Shown here piece after piece: positions 8,791 to 15,907 of a stretch of DNA of 64,000 bases. The stretch spans positions 1 to 64,000 of the forward strand of contig NZ_JASZYR010000005.1 of the NCBI RefSeq assembly GCF_030316855.1. The letters are read 5' to 3'. Within the stretch, counting starts at the first letter, position 1. Every line of letters starts with the position of its first letter. A model generated the notes under the pieces. The model did no database searches. It was not told the DNA's origin and worked only from the letters and a program-made list of their open reading frames with translations. The position numbers and the translations under genes were made by a program. The DNA comes from Variovorax sp. J22P240. GTDB lineage: Bacteria; Pseudomonadota; Gammaproteobacteria; Burkholderiales; Burkholderiaceae_C.

Positions 8791-8882
8791 GGAACACCGC
8801 GGCACCAGCTTTGCTGGGCCGCTGGTGTTGCCCCCGGCAGGGGGTGGGCGGCCACACGAAGTGGGCAAGCCTGGGGGCGAGC
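8791..8882 (-). repeat. Interspersed ~95-bp element, copy 1
   Basis: Read on the minus strand, it starts GCTCGCCCCCAGGCT directly at the stop codon of the GNAT gene, runs through an inner CACCCCCTGCCGGGGG hairpin, then CAACACCAGCGGCCC and a second hairpin, and ends GGTGTT. It matches the other six copies in order and orientation relative to the preceding stop codon. Confidence 0.85.
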
Positions 8883-9463
8883 TAAAGCTCTGTTTTGAGG
8901 TAGTGCGACCCGGCAATTGGGTTGTGATAGTAGGGCGGCACGTCCACGAACCCCAGGTCTTCGTAGAGGGCTCTTGCGGATTCCATGTCGTCGAGCGTGT
9001 CGAGCAGCACGCAGGCATAGCCGGCGCCGCGCGCAGCATCCAGGATGGCCTCGGCCAGTTGGCGCCCGAGCCCTACTCCGCGAAACGCCGGCCGCACGTA
9101 TAGGCGCTTCATCTCCGCAGCATTCGGATAGTCGGCTGTATCCAGCGGGCGCAGTGCGCAGCAACCCGCCACGTACGCCAAGCCGCCTGTAGCCCGTTGC
9201 AAAGGCTGCGCATCGACCGGAACCGCCGTGTCACTCACGTTGACGAGCGCCAAAAGCAGCGCGCCCCGCGGCTCCGCGTAGTCGCCCGGAAGATTGGCGA
9301 GTTCTTCATCGAAGTTCTGAAACCCAAGGTCGATGCCGAGCGAAGCCGCGTAGTCCCGGAAGATCGCGCGCGCAGCCTCCAACTCGTGCGGCTCGTCCGG
9401 TGTCATGAGCACGATCTCCGGCGTATCCGCCAATGGCAGCGGGCGTGAAACCGAGTGGCTCAT
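8882..9463 (-). CDS. GNAT-family N-acetyltransferase
   Basis: The 193-residue product has the acetyl-CoA binding motif A as MKRLYVRPAFRGVGLGRQL, followed by LLDTLDDMESARALYEDLGF, the usual end of the GNAT fold. The first 60 residues (AARAIFRDYAASLGIDLGFQ) match the acetyltransferases of this kind seen next to various genes. The substrate cannot be told. Its ATG overlaps the stop of the cytochrome b561-type gene (ATGA), so both are on one transcript. Its stop codon is followed at once by repeat copy 1. Confidence 0.88.
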   Translation of the reverse strand: MSHSVSRPLPLADTPEIVLMTPDEPHELEAARAIFRDYAASLGIDLGFQNFDEELANLPGDYAEPRGALLLALVNVSDTAVPVDAQPLQRATGGLAYVAGCCALRPLDTADYPNAAEMKRLYVRPAFRGVGLGRQLAEAILDAARGAGYACVLLDTLDDMESARALYEDLGFVDVPPYYHNPIAGSHYLKTEL

Positions 9464-10173
9464 ACGCGCAACGATGCAATCCAGGTCGCGATCCCCGCAC
9501 AGGCGGCGAACACCGCGAAGGCGAGCAGGCGCGACGCCACATCATCCCGGCTCGGCGCCGCGCTTCCGTCGATGACCAGCTTGTCGCCGGTGATCATCGG
9601 ACGCACCAACCGGTGCCGCTTGATAACGACATAGAACAGCACGGCCAGCACGTGGAGGCTGACGAGCGTGATCACGGTCCACTTGCCCACCGTCGTGTGC
9701 CAAGTGCTGGCAGCGCTGACGACCGAATTCGGGACGAAGCGCGTCAGCGGCCCCGAGGCCGAGATTTCGTCGTCGGCCACCAGTCCTGTCGCGACCTGGG
9801 CGATCAGAAAGCCCAGCAGTGCGAACACCGACAGGGCGCCCAACGGCGAGTGACCTATGAGGTGATCGGGATGGCCCCGCCCCCGCAGGTAGGCCACGAC
9901 CGAGGTCGGGGCGTAGAGGAAAGCGGAAAAACGAGACCATCGCCCACCCACGAAGCCCCAGACCAAGCGAAACAGCAACAGCGACAACACCGTGTAGCCG
10001 AGCCGGTAGTGCCACTCCATGATGCCGCCGAGGCCGGTCGCGATCAGGCCGATCACGGCCGCTGCCAGGACCCAGTGGAAGAGCCGCGTCGGCAGATCCC
10101 AGACCCGTGTGCGAGACGCGCCGGCGTCCGCCAGGCCCCGATGGCGGGCGGCGGGCTCGAAGGAGGCGGTCAT
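9460..10173 (-). CDS. Cytochrome b561-type membrane protein
   Basis: The 237-residue product is a di-haem membrane cytochrome of the Ni/Fe-hydrogenase cytochrome b / b561 type. Four to five hydrophobic segments are visible, with candidate haem ligands His in PTRLFHWVL near residue 33, in MEWHYRLGY, in TWHTTVGKW and in LHVLAVLFYV. I chose the ATG at 10173, which begins just before the VWDLPTRLFHW signature. A cytochrome c-prime gene starts divergently about 150 bases away, so the two may form a small electron-transfer pair. The stop overlaps the GNAT start. Confidence 0.85.
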   Translation of the reverse strand: MTASFEPAARHRGLADAGASRTRVWDLPTRLFHWVLAAAVIGLIATGLGGIMEWHYRLGYTVLSLLLFRLVWGFVGGRWSRFSAFLYAPTSVVAYLRGRGHPDHLIGHSPLGALSVFALLGFLIAQVATGLVADDEISASGPLTRFVPNSVVSAASTWHTTVGKWTVITLVSLHVLAVLFYVVIKRHRLVRPMITGDKLVIDGSAAPSRDDVASRLLAFAVFAACAGIATWIASLRV

Positions 10174-10324
10174 CGGCGAGGTCTTGGCATGGCGGCGGGA
10201 CGTGCAGATTAGCAAACTTCCGGCGCCGCGCGTTCTGCGGGTTGTCTCTAGTCGTGAGCGGCGGCAAATCCCTAAACTGACCGCAGCGCCGTACCTCGCG
10301 ACGCGACCACAAGAAGGAGACACG

Positions 10325-10771
10325 ATGAAACGAGTGATCCTGATCACCCTGGCTGCCGCATGCGCCGCCATTTCCGCCCCGGCCGCTGCGCAGTTCGCCA
10401 AGACTGAAGACGCGATCAAGTACCGGCAAAGCGCGATGTTCATTCAAGGCCAGCACGTGGGGCGCCTGGGTGCCATGGCCGCCGGCCGTGTGCCGTACGA
10501 CGCTGTGGTGGCGGTGTCCAACGCGGAGGTGGTGGCCCAGATATCGCGATTGCCCTGGGCCGGTTTCGGACCCGGTACCGAAGGAGGCAAGGCCAAGCCG
10601 GAGATCTGGAAGGAACAGGCCAAGTTCAAGGAACTCAGCGAGAGGTTGATGGGCGACACCGACAAGTTGCTGGTCGCCGCGAAGGCCGGCAATCTCGATG
10701 CGCTGAAGACCGCGATGGGAGCGGTCGGGGAAACCTGCAAAACCTGCCACGATGCCTTCAGGAACAAGTAG
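10325..10771 (+). CDS. Cytochrome c-prime family protein
   Basis: The 148-residue product has a cleavable signal peptide (MKRVILITL to about AAAQ at residue 23) and a single haem motif CKTCH at residues 138-142, at the extreme C-terminus. That position and the helical body are typical of the four-helix cytochrome c-prime family, a periplasmic haem protein that can bind NO. An AAGGAGA site lies just before the ATG; the open frame extends upstream but into the divergent gene. Cytochromes c-prime are often next to a b561-type gene, as here. Confidence 0.9.
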   Translation: MKRVILITLAAACAAISAPAAAQFAKTEDAIKYRQSAMFIQGQHVGRLGAMAAGRVPYDAVVAVSNAEVVAQISRLPWAGFGPGTEGGKAKPEIWKEQAKFKELSERLMGDTDKLLVAAKAGNLDALKTAMGAVGETCKTCHDAFRNK

Positions 10772-10814
10772 CTCGACGAAAGCCAGCGCCTTCCGCCCGA
10801 GCGCCAAATTGCCA

Positions 10815-10910
10815 GAAACACCGCGGAACCGGCTCTGCCGGGCCGCCGGTGTTGCCCCCGGCAGGGGGTGGGCGAAGCGACGTGGAGTGCGCGAAGCTTG
10901 GTGGCGAGCC
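10815..10910 (-). repeat. Interspersed ~95-bp element, copy 2
   Basis: On the minus strand it begins five bases past the TAA of the TlpA-like gene (GGCTCGCCACCAAGCTT) and ends GGTGTTTC. The inner CACCCCCTGCCGGGGGCAAC hairpin is intact; the first part has drifted (CACTCCACGTCGC in place of CACTTCGTGTCGC). Confidence 0.82.
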
Positions 10911-10914
10911 TGTT

Positions 10915-11412
10915 TTACGTCTCGGCGAGGAGCTTTTCGATGAGCTTGTGGAGTTCGGCGAAGTCGGGCTCGCCTACGTAGCGCTTGACGATTTCGCCGC
11001 GCTTGTTGACGACGTAGGTGGTGGGGGTGAGCTTCACGTCGCCCCACGCTTGGGCGACGGCGCCGGTGTTGTCGATCGCGACCTTGAACGGCAGCTTGCG
11101 CGTTTCGACGAAGTTGACGACGTAGCTGGGCGGGTCGTAGCTCATGGCTACGGCGAGGGTGTCGTAACCCTGGCTCTTGTATTTGTCGTAGGTCGCGATG
11201 ACCTTGGGCATTTCGGCGACGCAGGTGACGCAACTCGTCGCCCAGAAATTGACCAGCGTCACCTTGCCCTTGAGGTCCTCGCTGGACTTCTTGCTGCCAT
11301 CGAGGAGCACGAAGGTCGAGGCGGGCGCCGCGGAAACCCCCGTGTTCAGGTACACGCCGACACCGACGGCCAAGGCGAGCGCGGTTGCGGCGGCGTAGAT
11401 GACTTTTTTCAT
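10915..11412 (-). CDS. TlpA-like periplasmic thioredoxin
   Basis: The 165-residue product has an uncleaved or cleavable N-terminal membrane segment (residues 4-22) and a thioredoxin fold with FWATSCVTCVAEMP; the redox pair is Cys61 and Cys64. The dipeptide VT in place of a Pro-containing pair is common in the Betaproteobacterial TlpA/ResA group. TPTTYVVNKRGEIV includes the cis-Pro loop. It probably reduces or oxidises disulfides of exported proteins, for example in cytochrome maturation. It converges on the cytochrome c-prime gene, with repeat copy 2 between them. Confidence 0.88.
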   Translation of the reverse strand: MKKVIYAAATALALAVGVGVYLNTGVSAAPASTFVLLDGSKKSSEDLKGKVTLVNFWATSCVTCVAEMPKVIATYDKYKSQGYDTLAVAMSYDPPSYVVNFVETRKLPFKVAIDNTGAVAQAWGDVKLTPTTYVVNKRGEIVKRYVGEPDFAELHKLIEKLLAET

Positions 11413-11511
11413 GGTGATCGAGGGAGGCGGTTGATTTTAGTTCCCATCGCCTGACCGCGTCCGGACCTGGGCGCAGGGCTGTTCGGCATGCGTTCGATAA
11501 TCGATCTCCCG

Positions 11512-12051
11512 ATGCCCTTTCCCTCAACCTCCCGTCTCGCGGCCATCGCCTTGGCTGCCGTCGCCTTCGCGTGCAGCCCCACTTTCAACTGGCGCGAAGT
11601 CCCGGTCGGGGACGCCGGCGTGATCGCGCTGCTCCCCTGCAAGCCCGACCGCGCAACGCGGCAGTTGCCGCTCGGCACCGACGCAGTGGCCGTCGACATG
11701 GCGGGCTGCAAGGCCGGGGGCGCCACCTTCGCCGTGGCGCACGCCTCGGCCGGCAGTGTGGCGCAGGCCGAAAGCTGGATGCGAGCTTGGCGGGCGGCGA
11801 CGGCCCAGCAGCTTGCGGGCACGCCGGTCGCAGAAACTTCGGCAAACCTGCCTCGGGCATCGACTTTGGTCGCGCCGGTGCGTCTCGATACCCAAGGGCC
11901 CGCGGGAGCCGGTCACGCCGAGGCGGCTCACGTCCTGTGGTTTGCTCAGCAGCGTCCGGACGGCATGGCCCTCTACCAGGCGACGGTGCTGGGAACGCCG
12001 TCGTCGTTCGACGCGCTCCAGACGTTCTTTGAAGGATTGAGACTACCGTGA
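11512..12051 (+). CDS. Small lipoprotein of unknown function
   Basis: The 179-residue product begins with a signal peptide and a lipobox-like VAFAC near residue 21, so it is probably a periplasmic lipoprotein. The rest (WREVPVGDAGVIALLPCKPD, then a WFAQQRPDGMALYQATVLG strand) has no motif I recognise, though Cys pairs in LLPCKPD and MAGCKAGG could bond. I preferred the ATG at 11512 over the one at 11488 because a GATAAT box at 11496-11501 would place the RNA start between them. It lies upstream of the PTS operon on the same strand, 110 bases away. Confidence 0.7.
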   Translation: MPFPSTSRLAAIALAAVAFACSPTFNWREVPVGDAGVIALLPCKPDRATRQLPLGTDAVAVDMAGCKAGGATFAVAHASAGSVAQAESWMRAWRAATAQQLAGTPVAETSANLPRASTLVAPVRLDTQGPAGAGHAEAAHVLWFAQQRPDGMALYQATVLGTPSSFDALQTFFEGLRLP

Positions 12052-12134
12052 TCCGGGAAACGCGAAGGGGCGCTCATGACCGGTTTGTGGGATGCTGCGT
12101 GTTGTCCTATTTCTACATCCGGCGGACGCCCCCG

Positions 12135-12140
12135 CATAAT
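12135..12140 (+). promoter_or_regulatory. Possible -10 box of the PTS operon
   Basis: CATAAT sits 21 bases before the EIIA start in the 110-base gap after the lipoprotein gene. No good -35 is visible at 16-18 bases; TTCTAC at 12111-12116 is the nearest partial match. The call is weak. Confidence 0.3.
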
Positions 12141-12161
12141 TGACGGGACTCGCCGACCTGC

Positions 12162-12617
12162 ATGAACAGCATCTTCATCATCGCCCATTCGCCGCTCGCT
12201 CAAGCGTTGCGGCAATGCGCGCTGCATGTCTTTCCGGACAGCGAGCCGTCGATCGTCGCGCTCGACGTGCTGCCCAATGTCTCGCCGGAAGAAACCCTCG
12301 CTGCGGCGCGCATCACGCTGGCGCAACTCCAGCGCGCGCCGCGCTCCCAGGTGCTCGTGCTGGCAGACGTCTTCGGCGCAACGCCCTGCAACGTGGCGCA
12401 GAAGCTGGTCGACGGCATCCGCTCGCGGCTCGTGGCGGGCGTCAACCTGCCGATGTTGCTGCGCGCGGTGAGTTACCGTAACGAACCGCTCGATACGCTG
12501 GTGCAGCGCGCGGTGACCGGGGGCACTGCGGGCGTGATGCAGGTGGCGGTGGCGGCACCGCAGAATCAAGCAAGAAGAAAGCACAGTGACCAAGACATCC
12601 GTGACCATCAGCAATAA
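12162..12617 (+). CDS. PTS EIIA component, mannose family
   Basis: This cytoplasmic phosphocarrier takes phosphate from HPr. The 151-residue product starts MNSIFIIAHSPLAQAL, where His9 is the likely phosphorylated residue, and has VLVLADVFGATPCNVAQKL, typical of the EIIA-Man fold. No EIIB, EIIC or EIID gene is nearby; it is followed by HPr and EI, a set known in Betaproteobacteria as a regulatory rather than sugar-transporting PTS. Its 3' end overlaps the HPr gene by 32 bases, so the last ten residues (after AAPQNQ) are set by that overlap. Confidence 0.88.
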   Translation: MNSIFIIAHSPLAQALRQCALHVFPDSEPSIVALDVLPNVSPEETLAAARITLAQLQRAPRSQVLVLADVFGATPCNVAQKLVDGIRSRLVAGVNLPMLLRAVSYRNEPLDTLVQRAVTGGTAGVMQVAVAAPQNQARRKHSDQDIRDHQQ

Positions 12618-12855
12618 GCTGGGCCTGCACGCTCGGGCCTCGGCCAAACTCACCAAGCTTGCGGGGAGCTATCCCTGCGACGTCTGGCTCGCGCGCGGCG
12701 ACCGCCGCGTCAATGCCAAGAGCATCATGGGCGTGATGATGCTGGCCGCAGGCCTCGGTGTGACGGTGGAAATCGAAACCAATGGCGATCGCGAGCAGGA
12801 GGCGCTCGATGCCATCGTGGCACTCATGAACGACAAATTCGGGGAAGGCGAATAA
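12586..12855 (+). CDS. ptsH: Phosphocarrier protein HPr
   Basis: HPr passes phosphate from EI to EIIA proteins. The 89-residue product has KLGLHARASAKL with His15, the phosphoryl-accepting residue, and VNAKSIMGVMML with Ser46, the target of HPr kinase in species that have it. Translation starts at a GTG with AGAAGAAAG upstream, inside the end of the EIIA gene. A copy of the interspersed element lies between its stop and ptsI. Confidence 0.95.
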   Translation: MTKTSVTISNKLGLHARASAKLTKLAGSYPCDVWLARGDRRVNAKSIMGVMMLAAGLGVTVEIETNGDREQEALDAIVALMNDKFGEGE

Positions 12856-12862
12856 ATGTCTG

Positions 12863-12960
12863 ACCTCCAGACTTTTTCACTTCGTGTGAACGCCCACCCC
12901 CTTTCCGGGGGCAATGCCTGCCGCCCGGCGGAGCCGGTTCTGCGGCATTTCATCAACGGC
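12863..12960 (+). repeat. Interspersed ~95-bp element, copy 3 (diverged)
   Basis: It starts a few bases after the HPr stop in the same orientation as HPr. It keeps CTCCAGACT, CACTTCGTGTG, CGCCCACCCCCTTTCCGGGGGCAA as shorter recognisable pieces, then GCGGAGCCGGTTCTGCGGCATTTC and CAACGGCGC. It is the most diverged copy and sits inside an operon, 40 bases before ptsI. Confidence 0.78.
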
Positions 12961-13000
12961 GCTTGCGCTTCGCGCTCGCTTATTTCTTAGGGGCGGCTGC

Positions 13001-14803
13001 ATGACGTTTGCGATCCACGGACTGCCTGTTGCCCGTGGCATTGCCATCGGGCGGGCGGTCCTCGTGGTGTCGAGTCGCATCGATGTGGCGCACTACTTCA
13101 TCAAGCCGGAGCAGATCGAGACCGAGATTGATCGCGTTCGCATGGCTCGCGACGCGGTGGCCGAGGAGTTGCAGAAGCTGCAGGCCAGTGTGGCGCTGAT
13201 GGGGCCCAACGACGCGCCGCACGAACTCTCGGCGCTGCTCGACGTGCATCAGATGCTGTTGCAGGACGAAGTGCTCACGGGCGGTGTCAAGCATTGGATC
13301 GTCGAGCGGCTCTATAACGCCGAGTGGGCACTGACTACGCAGCTCGAGGTGGTGGCGCGGCAGTTCGACGAGATGGAGGACGAATACCTGCGCGAGCGCA
13401 AGGCCGATCTGGAGCAGGTGGTCGAGCGTCTCCTGCATCGCATGAAAGGGACGGCGGCGGTGCTCGCGCCCAACCCGCCCCGGCGCAAGCGTGCCGCCGA
13501 AAACGAAGACGGCGAGCAGTCCGATCCGACCGCGAACGATGCATTCGATGCGCCGCTGGTTCTCATCGCGCACGACTTGTCGCCGGCCGACATGCTCCAG
13601 TTCAAGAAAAGCGTGTTCGCCGGCTTCGTGACCGACGTGGGCGGGCGCACCTCGCACACCGCGATCGTGGCGCGGAGCATGGACATCCCCGCCGTGGTCG
13701 GCGCACGCAGCGCCAGCCAGCTCGTGCGGCAGGACGACTGGGTGATCATCGATGGCGATTCCGGCGTGATGATCGTCGACCCCTCGCCCATCATCCTGGC
13801 CGAGTACGGGTTCAAGCAGCGTCAGGGTGACCTCGAGCGCGGGCGGCTGTCGAGGCTGCGCCACAAGCCGGCCATCACGCTCGATGGGCAGCGCGTCGAG
13901 TTGCTCGCCAACATCGAAATGCCGGAGGACTCGATCGGCGCGGTCAAGGCCGGCGCGGTCGGCGTGGGCCTCTTCCGCAGCGAATTCCTTTTCATGGGCC
14001 GCGAGGCGCAGCGCATGACGCGCCTGCCCGACGAGGAAGAGCAGTACCAGGCGTACAACCGCGCGGTCGAAGGCATGCAAGGCATGCCCGTCACGATCCG
14101 CACCATCGACGTGGGCGCCGACAAGCCGCTCGACGGCAAATCGGTGCGCGACGATGCACACCTGAATCCGGCCCTGGGACTTCGCGCCATCCGCTGGAGC
14201 CTCGCCGATCCGGCCATGTTCCTCACGCAACTGCGCGCCATCCTGCGTGCGGCGGCGCACGGCGAGATCCACCTGCTGATCCCGATGCTTGCCCACGTGA
14301 GCGAAATCCGCCAGACGCTTTCGCTGATCGACTTCGCGCGCGCGGAACTCGACAACCGCGGAGTGGTGCACGGCAACGTGAAGATCGGCGCGATGATCGA
14401 GATCCCGGCGGCCGCGCTGACGTTGAAGACCTTCCTCAAGTACTTCGACTTCCTGTCGATCGGCACGAATGACCTGATCCAGTACACGCTGGCCATCGAT
14501 CGCGCCGACGAATCCGTGGCGCATCTGTACGACCCGGCGCATCCAGCGGTGCTGCGTCTGGTGGCCGACACGATTGCCGAGTGCCGGCGCCAAGGCAAGG
14601 GCGTGAGCGTGTGCGGCGAGATGGCGGGCGACGTCGTGTTCACGCGGCTCCTGCTGGGCCTGGGGCTGCGCAGCTTCTCGATGCACCCCTCGCAGATCCT
14701 GGCGGTCAAGCAGGAAGTGCTGCGGGCCGACACGAGCAAGCTCGAAGCCTGGGCGCAGGGCGTGCTGGAGGCGGAAGATCCCGCGGCGGCGCTGGTTCGC
14801 TAG
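13001..14803 (+). CDS. ptsI: PTS enzyme I (phosphoenolpyruvate-protein phosphotransferase)
   Basis: EI autophosphorylates from phosphoenolpyruvate and phosphorylates HPr. The 600-residue product has the phosphohistidine loop GGRTSHTAIVARSMDIPAVV (His219), the PEP-site segments GLFRSEFLFMGR, SIGTNDLIQYTLAIDR and Cys538 in VSVCGEMAGD. Compared with E. coli EI (575 residues) there is a charged insert at about residues 155-182 (APNPPRRKRAAENEDGE) between the HPr-binding helices and the phospho-His domain. The ATG at 13001 begins the typical MTFAIHGLPVARGIAIG; the frame is open upstream through the repeat. Confidence 0.96.
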   Translation: MTFAIHGLPVARGIAIGRAVLVVSSRIDVAHYFIKPEQIETEIDRVRMARDAVAEELQKLQASVALMGPNDAPHELSALLDVHQMLLQDEVLTGGVKHWIVERLYNAEWALTTQLEVVARQFDEMEDEYLRERKADLEQVVERLLHRMKGTAAVLAPNPPRRKRAAENEDGEQSDPTANDAFDAPLVLIAHDLSPADMLQFKKSVFAGFVTDVGGRTSHTAIVARSMDIPAVVGARSASQLVRQDDWVIIDGDSGVMIVDPSPIILAEYGFKQRQGDLERGRLSRLRHKPAITLDGQRVELLANIEMPEDSIGAVKAGAVGVGLFRSEFLFMGREAQRMTRLPDEEEQYQAYNRAVEGMQGMPVTIRTIDVGADKPLDGKSVRDDAHLNPALGLRAIRWSLADPAMFLTQLRAILRAAAHGEIHLLIPMLAHVSEIRQTLSLIDFARAELDNRGVVHGNVKIGAMIEIPAAALTLKTFLKYFDFLSIGTNDLIQYTLAIDRADESVAHLYDPAHPAVLRLVADTIAECRRQGKGVSVCGEMAGDVVFTRLLLGLGLRSFSMHPSQILAVKQEVLRADTSKLEAWAQGVLEAEDPAAALVR

Positions 14804-14829
14804 CCGCAATAAAACGAAACACGCCGAAA

Positions 14830-14854
14830 CCGCCGCGAAAGGACTTCGCGGCGG
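14830..14854 (+). other. GC-rich hairpin after ptsI
   Basis: CCGCCGCGAA (14830-14839) pairs perfectly with TTCGCGGCGG (14845-14854) around an AGGAC loop. It is not followed by a T tract, so it may be a 3'-end stabilising hairpin or part of a Rho-dependent end rather than a standard intrinsic terminator. Confidence 0.5.
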
Positions 14855-14913
14855 CCCGAACGCACCATCGGGTCTCCCTGATCGATTCCGATCGTTGTTG
14901 AAGGAAGACTCTC

Positions 14914-15369
14914 ATGAAACGCTGGTTCAAACGTTCCCTTTTCGGTATCGCGAGCGCGGCACTGGTCGCCGGCAGCCTCGCGGGTTGTGGTCATCGCCAT
15001 GGCTGGAGCGGCGCATCGGAGCAGGACCGGGCCGAGTTCCGCACCAGGATGGTCGAGCGCGTGAGCGGCAAGCTCGAACTCGACGTCTCGCAGAAGCAGA
15101 AGCTGACGGTGCTCACCGAGAAGCTGCAGGCGCAACGTGCGGCATTGCGCGGCGGCGGCGATCCGCGCGCCGAGTTCCGCTCGCTGTTCGCCGGCGCCAA
15201 GCTCGACCAGGAGCGCGCGAAGAAGCTGGTCGAGGACAAGACGGCGGCGATACAAGCAGGCAGTCCCGAGGTGATTGCCGCCGCAGCGGACTTCTTCGAC
15301 AGCCTGAACCCCGCGCAACAGCAAAAGGTGCGGGACTTCATGGAACGCGGTCGTCGCTGGAGGGGGTAG
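14914..15369 (+). CDS. Spy/CpxP-like periplasmic lipoprotein
   Basis: The 151-residue product has a signal peptide with lipobox SLAGC (Cys near residue 25) followed by a His-containing stretch (GHRHGW). The mature part is helical and charged, with LDVSQKQKLTVLTEKLQAQR and LNPAQQQKVRDFMERGRR, the repeated LTxxQ-like pattern of the Spy/CpxP chaperone or metal-sensor family. It may buffer periplasmic protein or metal stress. It lies upstream of a small membrane protein and an OmpR/EnvZ-type pair, which fits a Cpx-like envelope-stress module. An AAGGAAG site precedes the ATG. Confidence 0.8.
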   Translation: MKRWFKRSLFGIASAALVAGSLAGCGHRHGWSGASEQDRAEFRTRMVERVSGKLELDVSQKQKLTVLTEKLQAQRAALRGGGDPRAEFRSLFAGAKLDQERAKKLVEDKTAAIQAGSPEVIAAAADFFDSLNPAQQQKVRDFMERGRRWRG

Positions 15370-15873
15370 ATGCTCGCCCCCAGGCTGCGCGCACTTCGTG
15401 TCGCTTCGCCTACCCTCTACCGGGGACGGGCCGGCCGCTTGGGAGCGGCCCTGCGCGGCGGCCCTCTGGAAGGGGAGGCCGGCGCTCTGGTCGGTGCTGC
15501 CTCGGGCGGCGTTCGTTGGGTGTTGCGGGTCGAGGGTCTGGTTGTACTCGTGGCGGCAGTCGTTGCCTATGCACAGCTCGGCGCCGGCTGGGGCGCCTTC
15601 GCCATGCTGTTCCTGTTGCCCGATCTGTCCTTCCTCGGCTACCTGGCCGGGCCGCGGGTCGGTGCGGCGGCGTACAACACGGCGCATTCGTACATCGGGC
15701 CGGTCGCGATGCTGGTGATCGCTTCGCTGGGTGATGCGCCGGTGGCCATGGCCGCCGGGTTGATCTGGTGCGCCCACATCGGCTTCGACCGCGCGCTCGG
15801 CTACGGCCTCAAGTACGCGACGGGCTTCGCCAACACGCATCTCGGCCGCATCGGCCCGGTCGATCCGTGGTGA
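15370..15873 (+). CDS. DUF4260-like small membrane protein, N-terminus formed by repeat
   Basis: The reading frame encodes 167 residues. From about residue 51 (VLRVEGLVVLVAAVVAY) it has three to four membrane segments and DLSFLGYLAGPRVGAAAYN and AHSYIGPVA, as in the DUF4260 family; function unknown. The first ~30 residues (MLAPRLRALRVASPT) are a translation of repeat copy 4 and are not like family members. The ATG at 15370 abuts the previous stop. A GTG at 15520 would give a 117-residue protein of about the usual family length, so the true start is uncertain. Confidence 0.7.
   Translation: MLAPRLRALRVASPTLYRGRAGRLGAALRGGPLEGEAGALVGAASGGVRWVLRVEGLVVLVAAVVAYAQLGAGWGAFAMLFLLPDLSFLGYLAGPRVGAAAYNTAHSYIGPVAMLVIASLGDAPVAMAAGLIWCAHIGFDRALGYGLKYATGFANTHLGRIGPVDPW
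15372..15470 (+). repeat. Interspersed ~95-bp element, copy 4 (3' half diverged)
   Basis: It starts two bases past the stop of the Spy-like gene with GCTCGCCCCCAGGCTGCGCG and continues CACTTCGTGTCGCTTCGCC. After TACCCTCTACCGGGGA (to about 15430) it departs from the others and carries a different palindrome (GGCCGCTTGGGAGCGGCC) instead. It lies within the open frame of the DUF4260-like gene. Confidence 0.8.
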
Positions 15874-15896
15874 TGCCCGGCGTGCTGAGGGCGAGC

Positions 15897-15902
15897 GAGA
15901 AT
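15897..15902 (+). promoter_or_regulatory. Possible -10 box for a leaderless two-component operon
   Basis: GAGAAT ends five bases before the ATG of the response regulator, in GAGAATGGTTCATG. No ribosome site is visible. It resembles the CAAAATGG boxes that precede the genes at 53150 and 58201. The call rests only on that similarity. Confidence 0.3.
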
Positions 15903-15907
15903 GGTTC

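Noticed and set aside
9542-11527. A 661-codon minus-strand frame crossing three genes
   Set aside because: It spans the cytochrome c-prime and TlpA genes in other phases and contains the repeat; no domain is recognisable.
12980-14809. A 609-codon frame opposite ptsI, and similar long frames opposite the ABC ATPase (42014-43705) and aldehyde dehydrogenase (23482-24939)
   Set aside because: All are mirror frames of strongly conserved genes, the usual GC-skew artefact.
14830-14854. Intrinsic terminator after ptsI
   Set aside because: The stem is strong but no T tract follows, so it was listed only as a hairpin.
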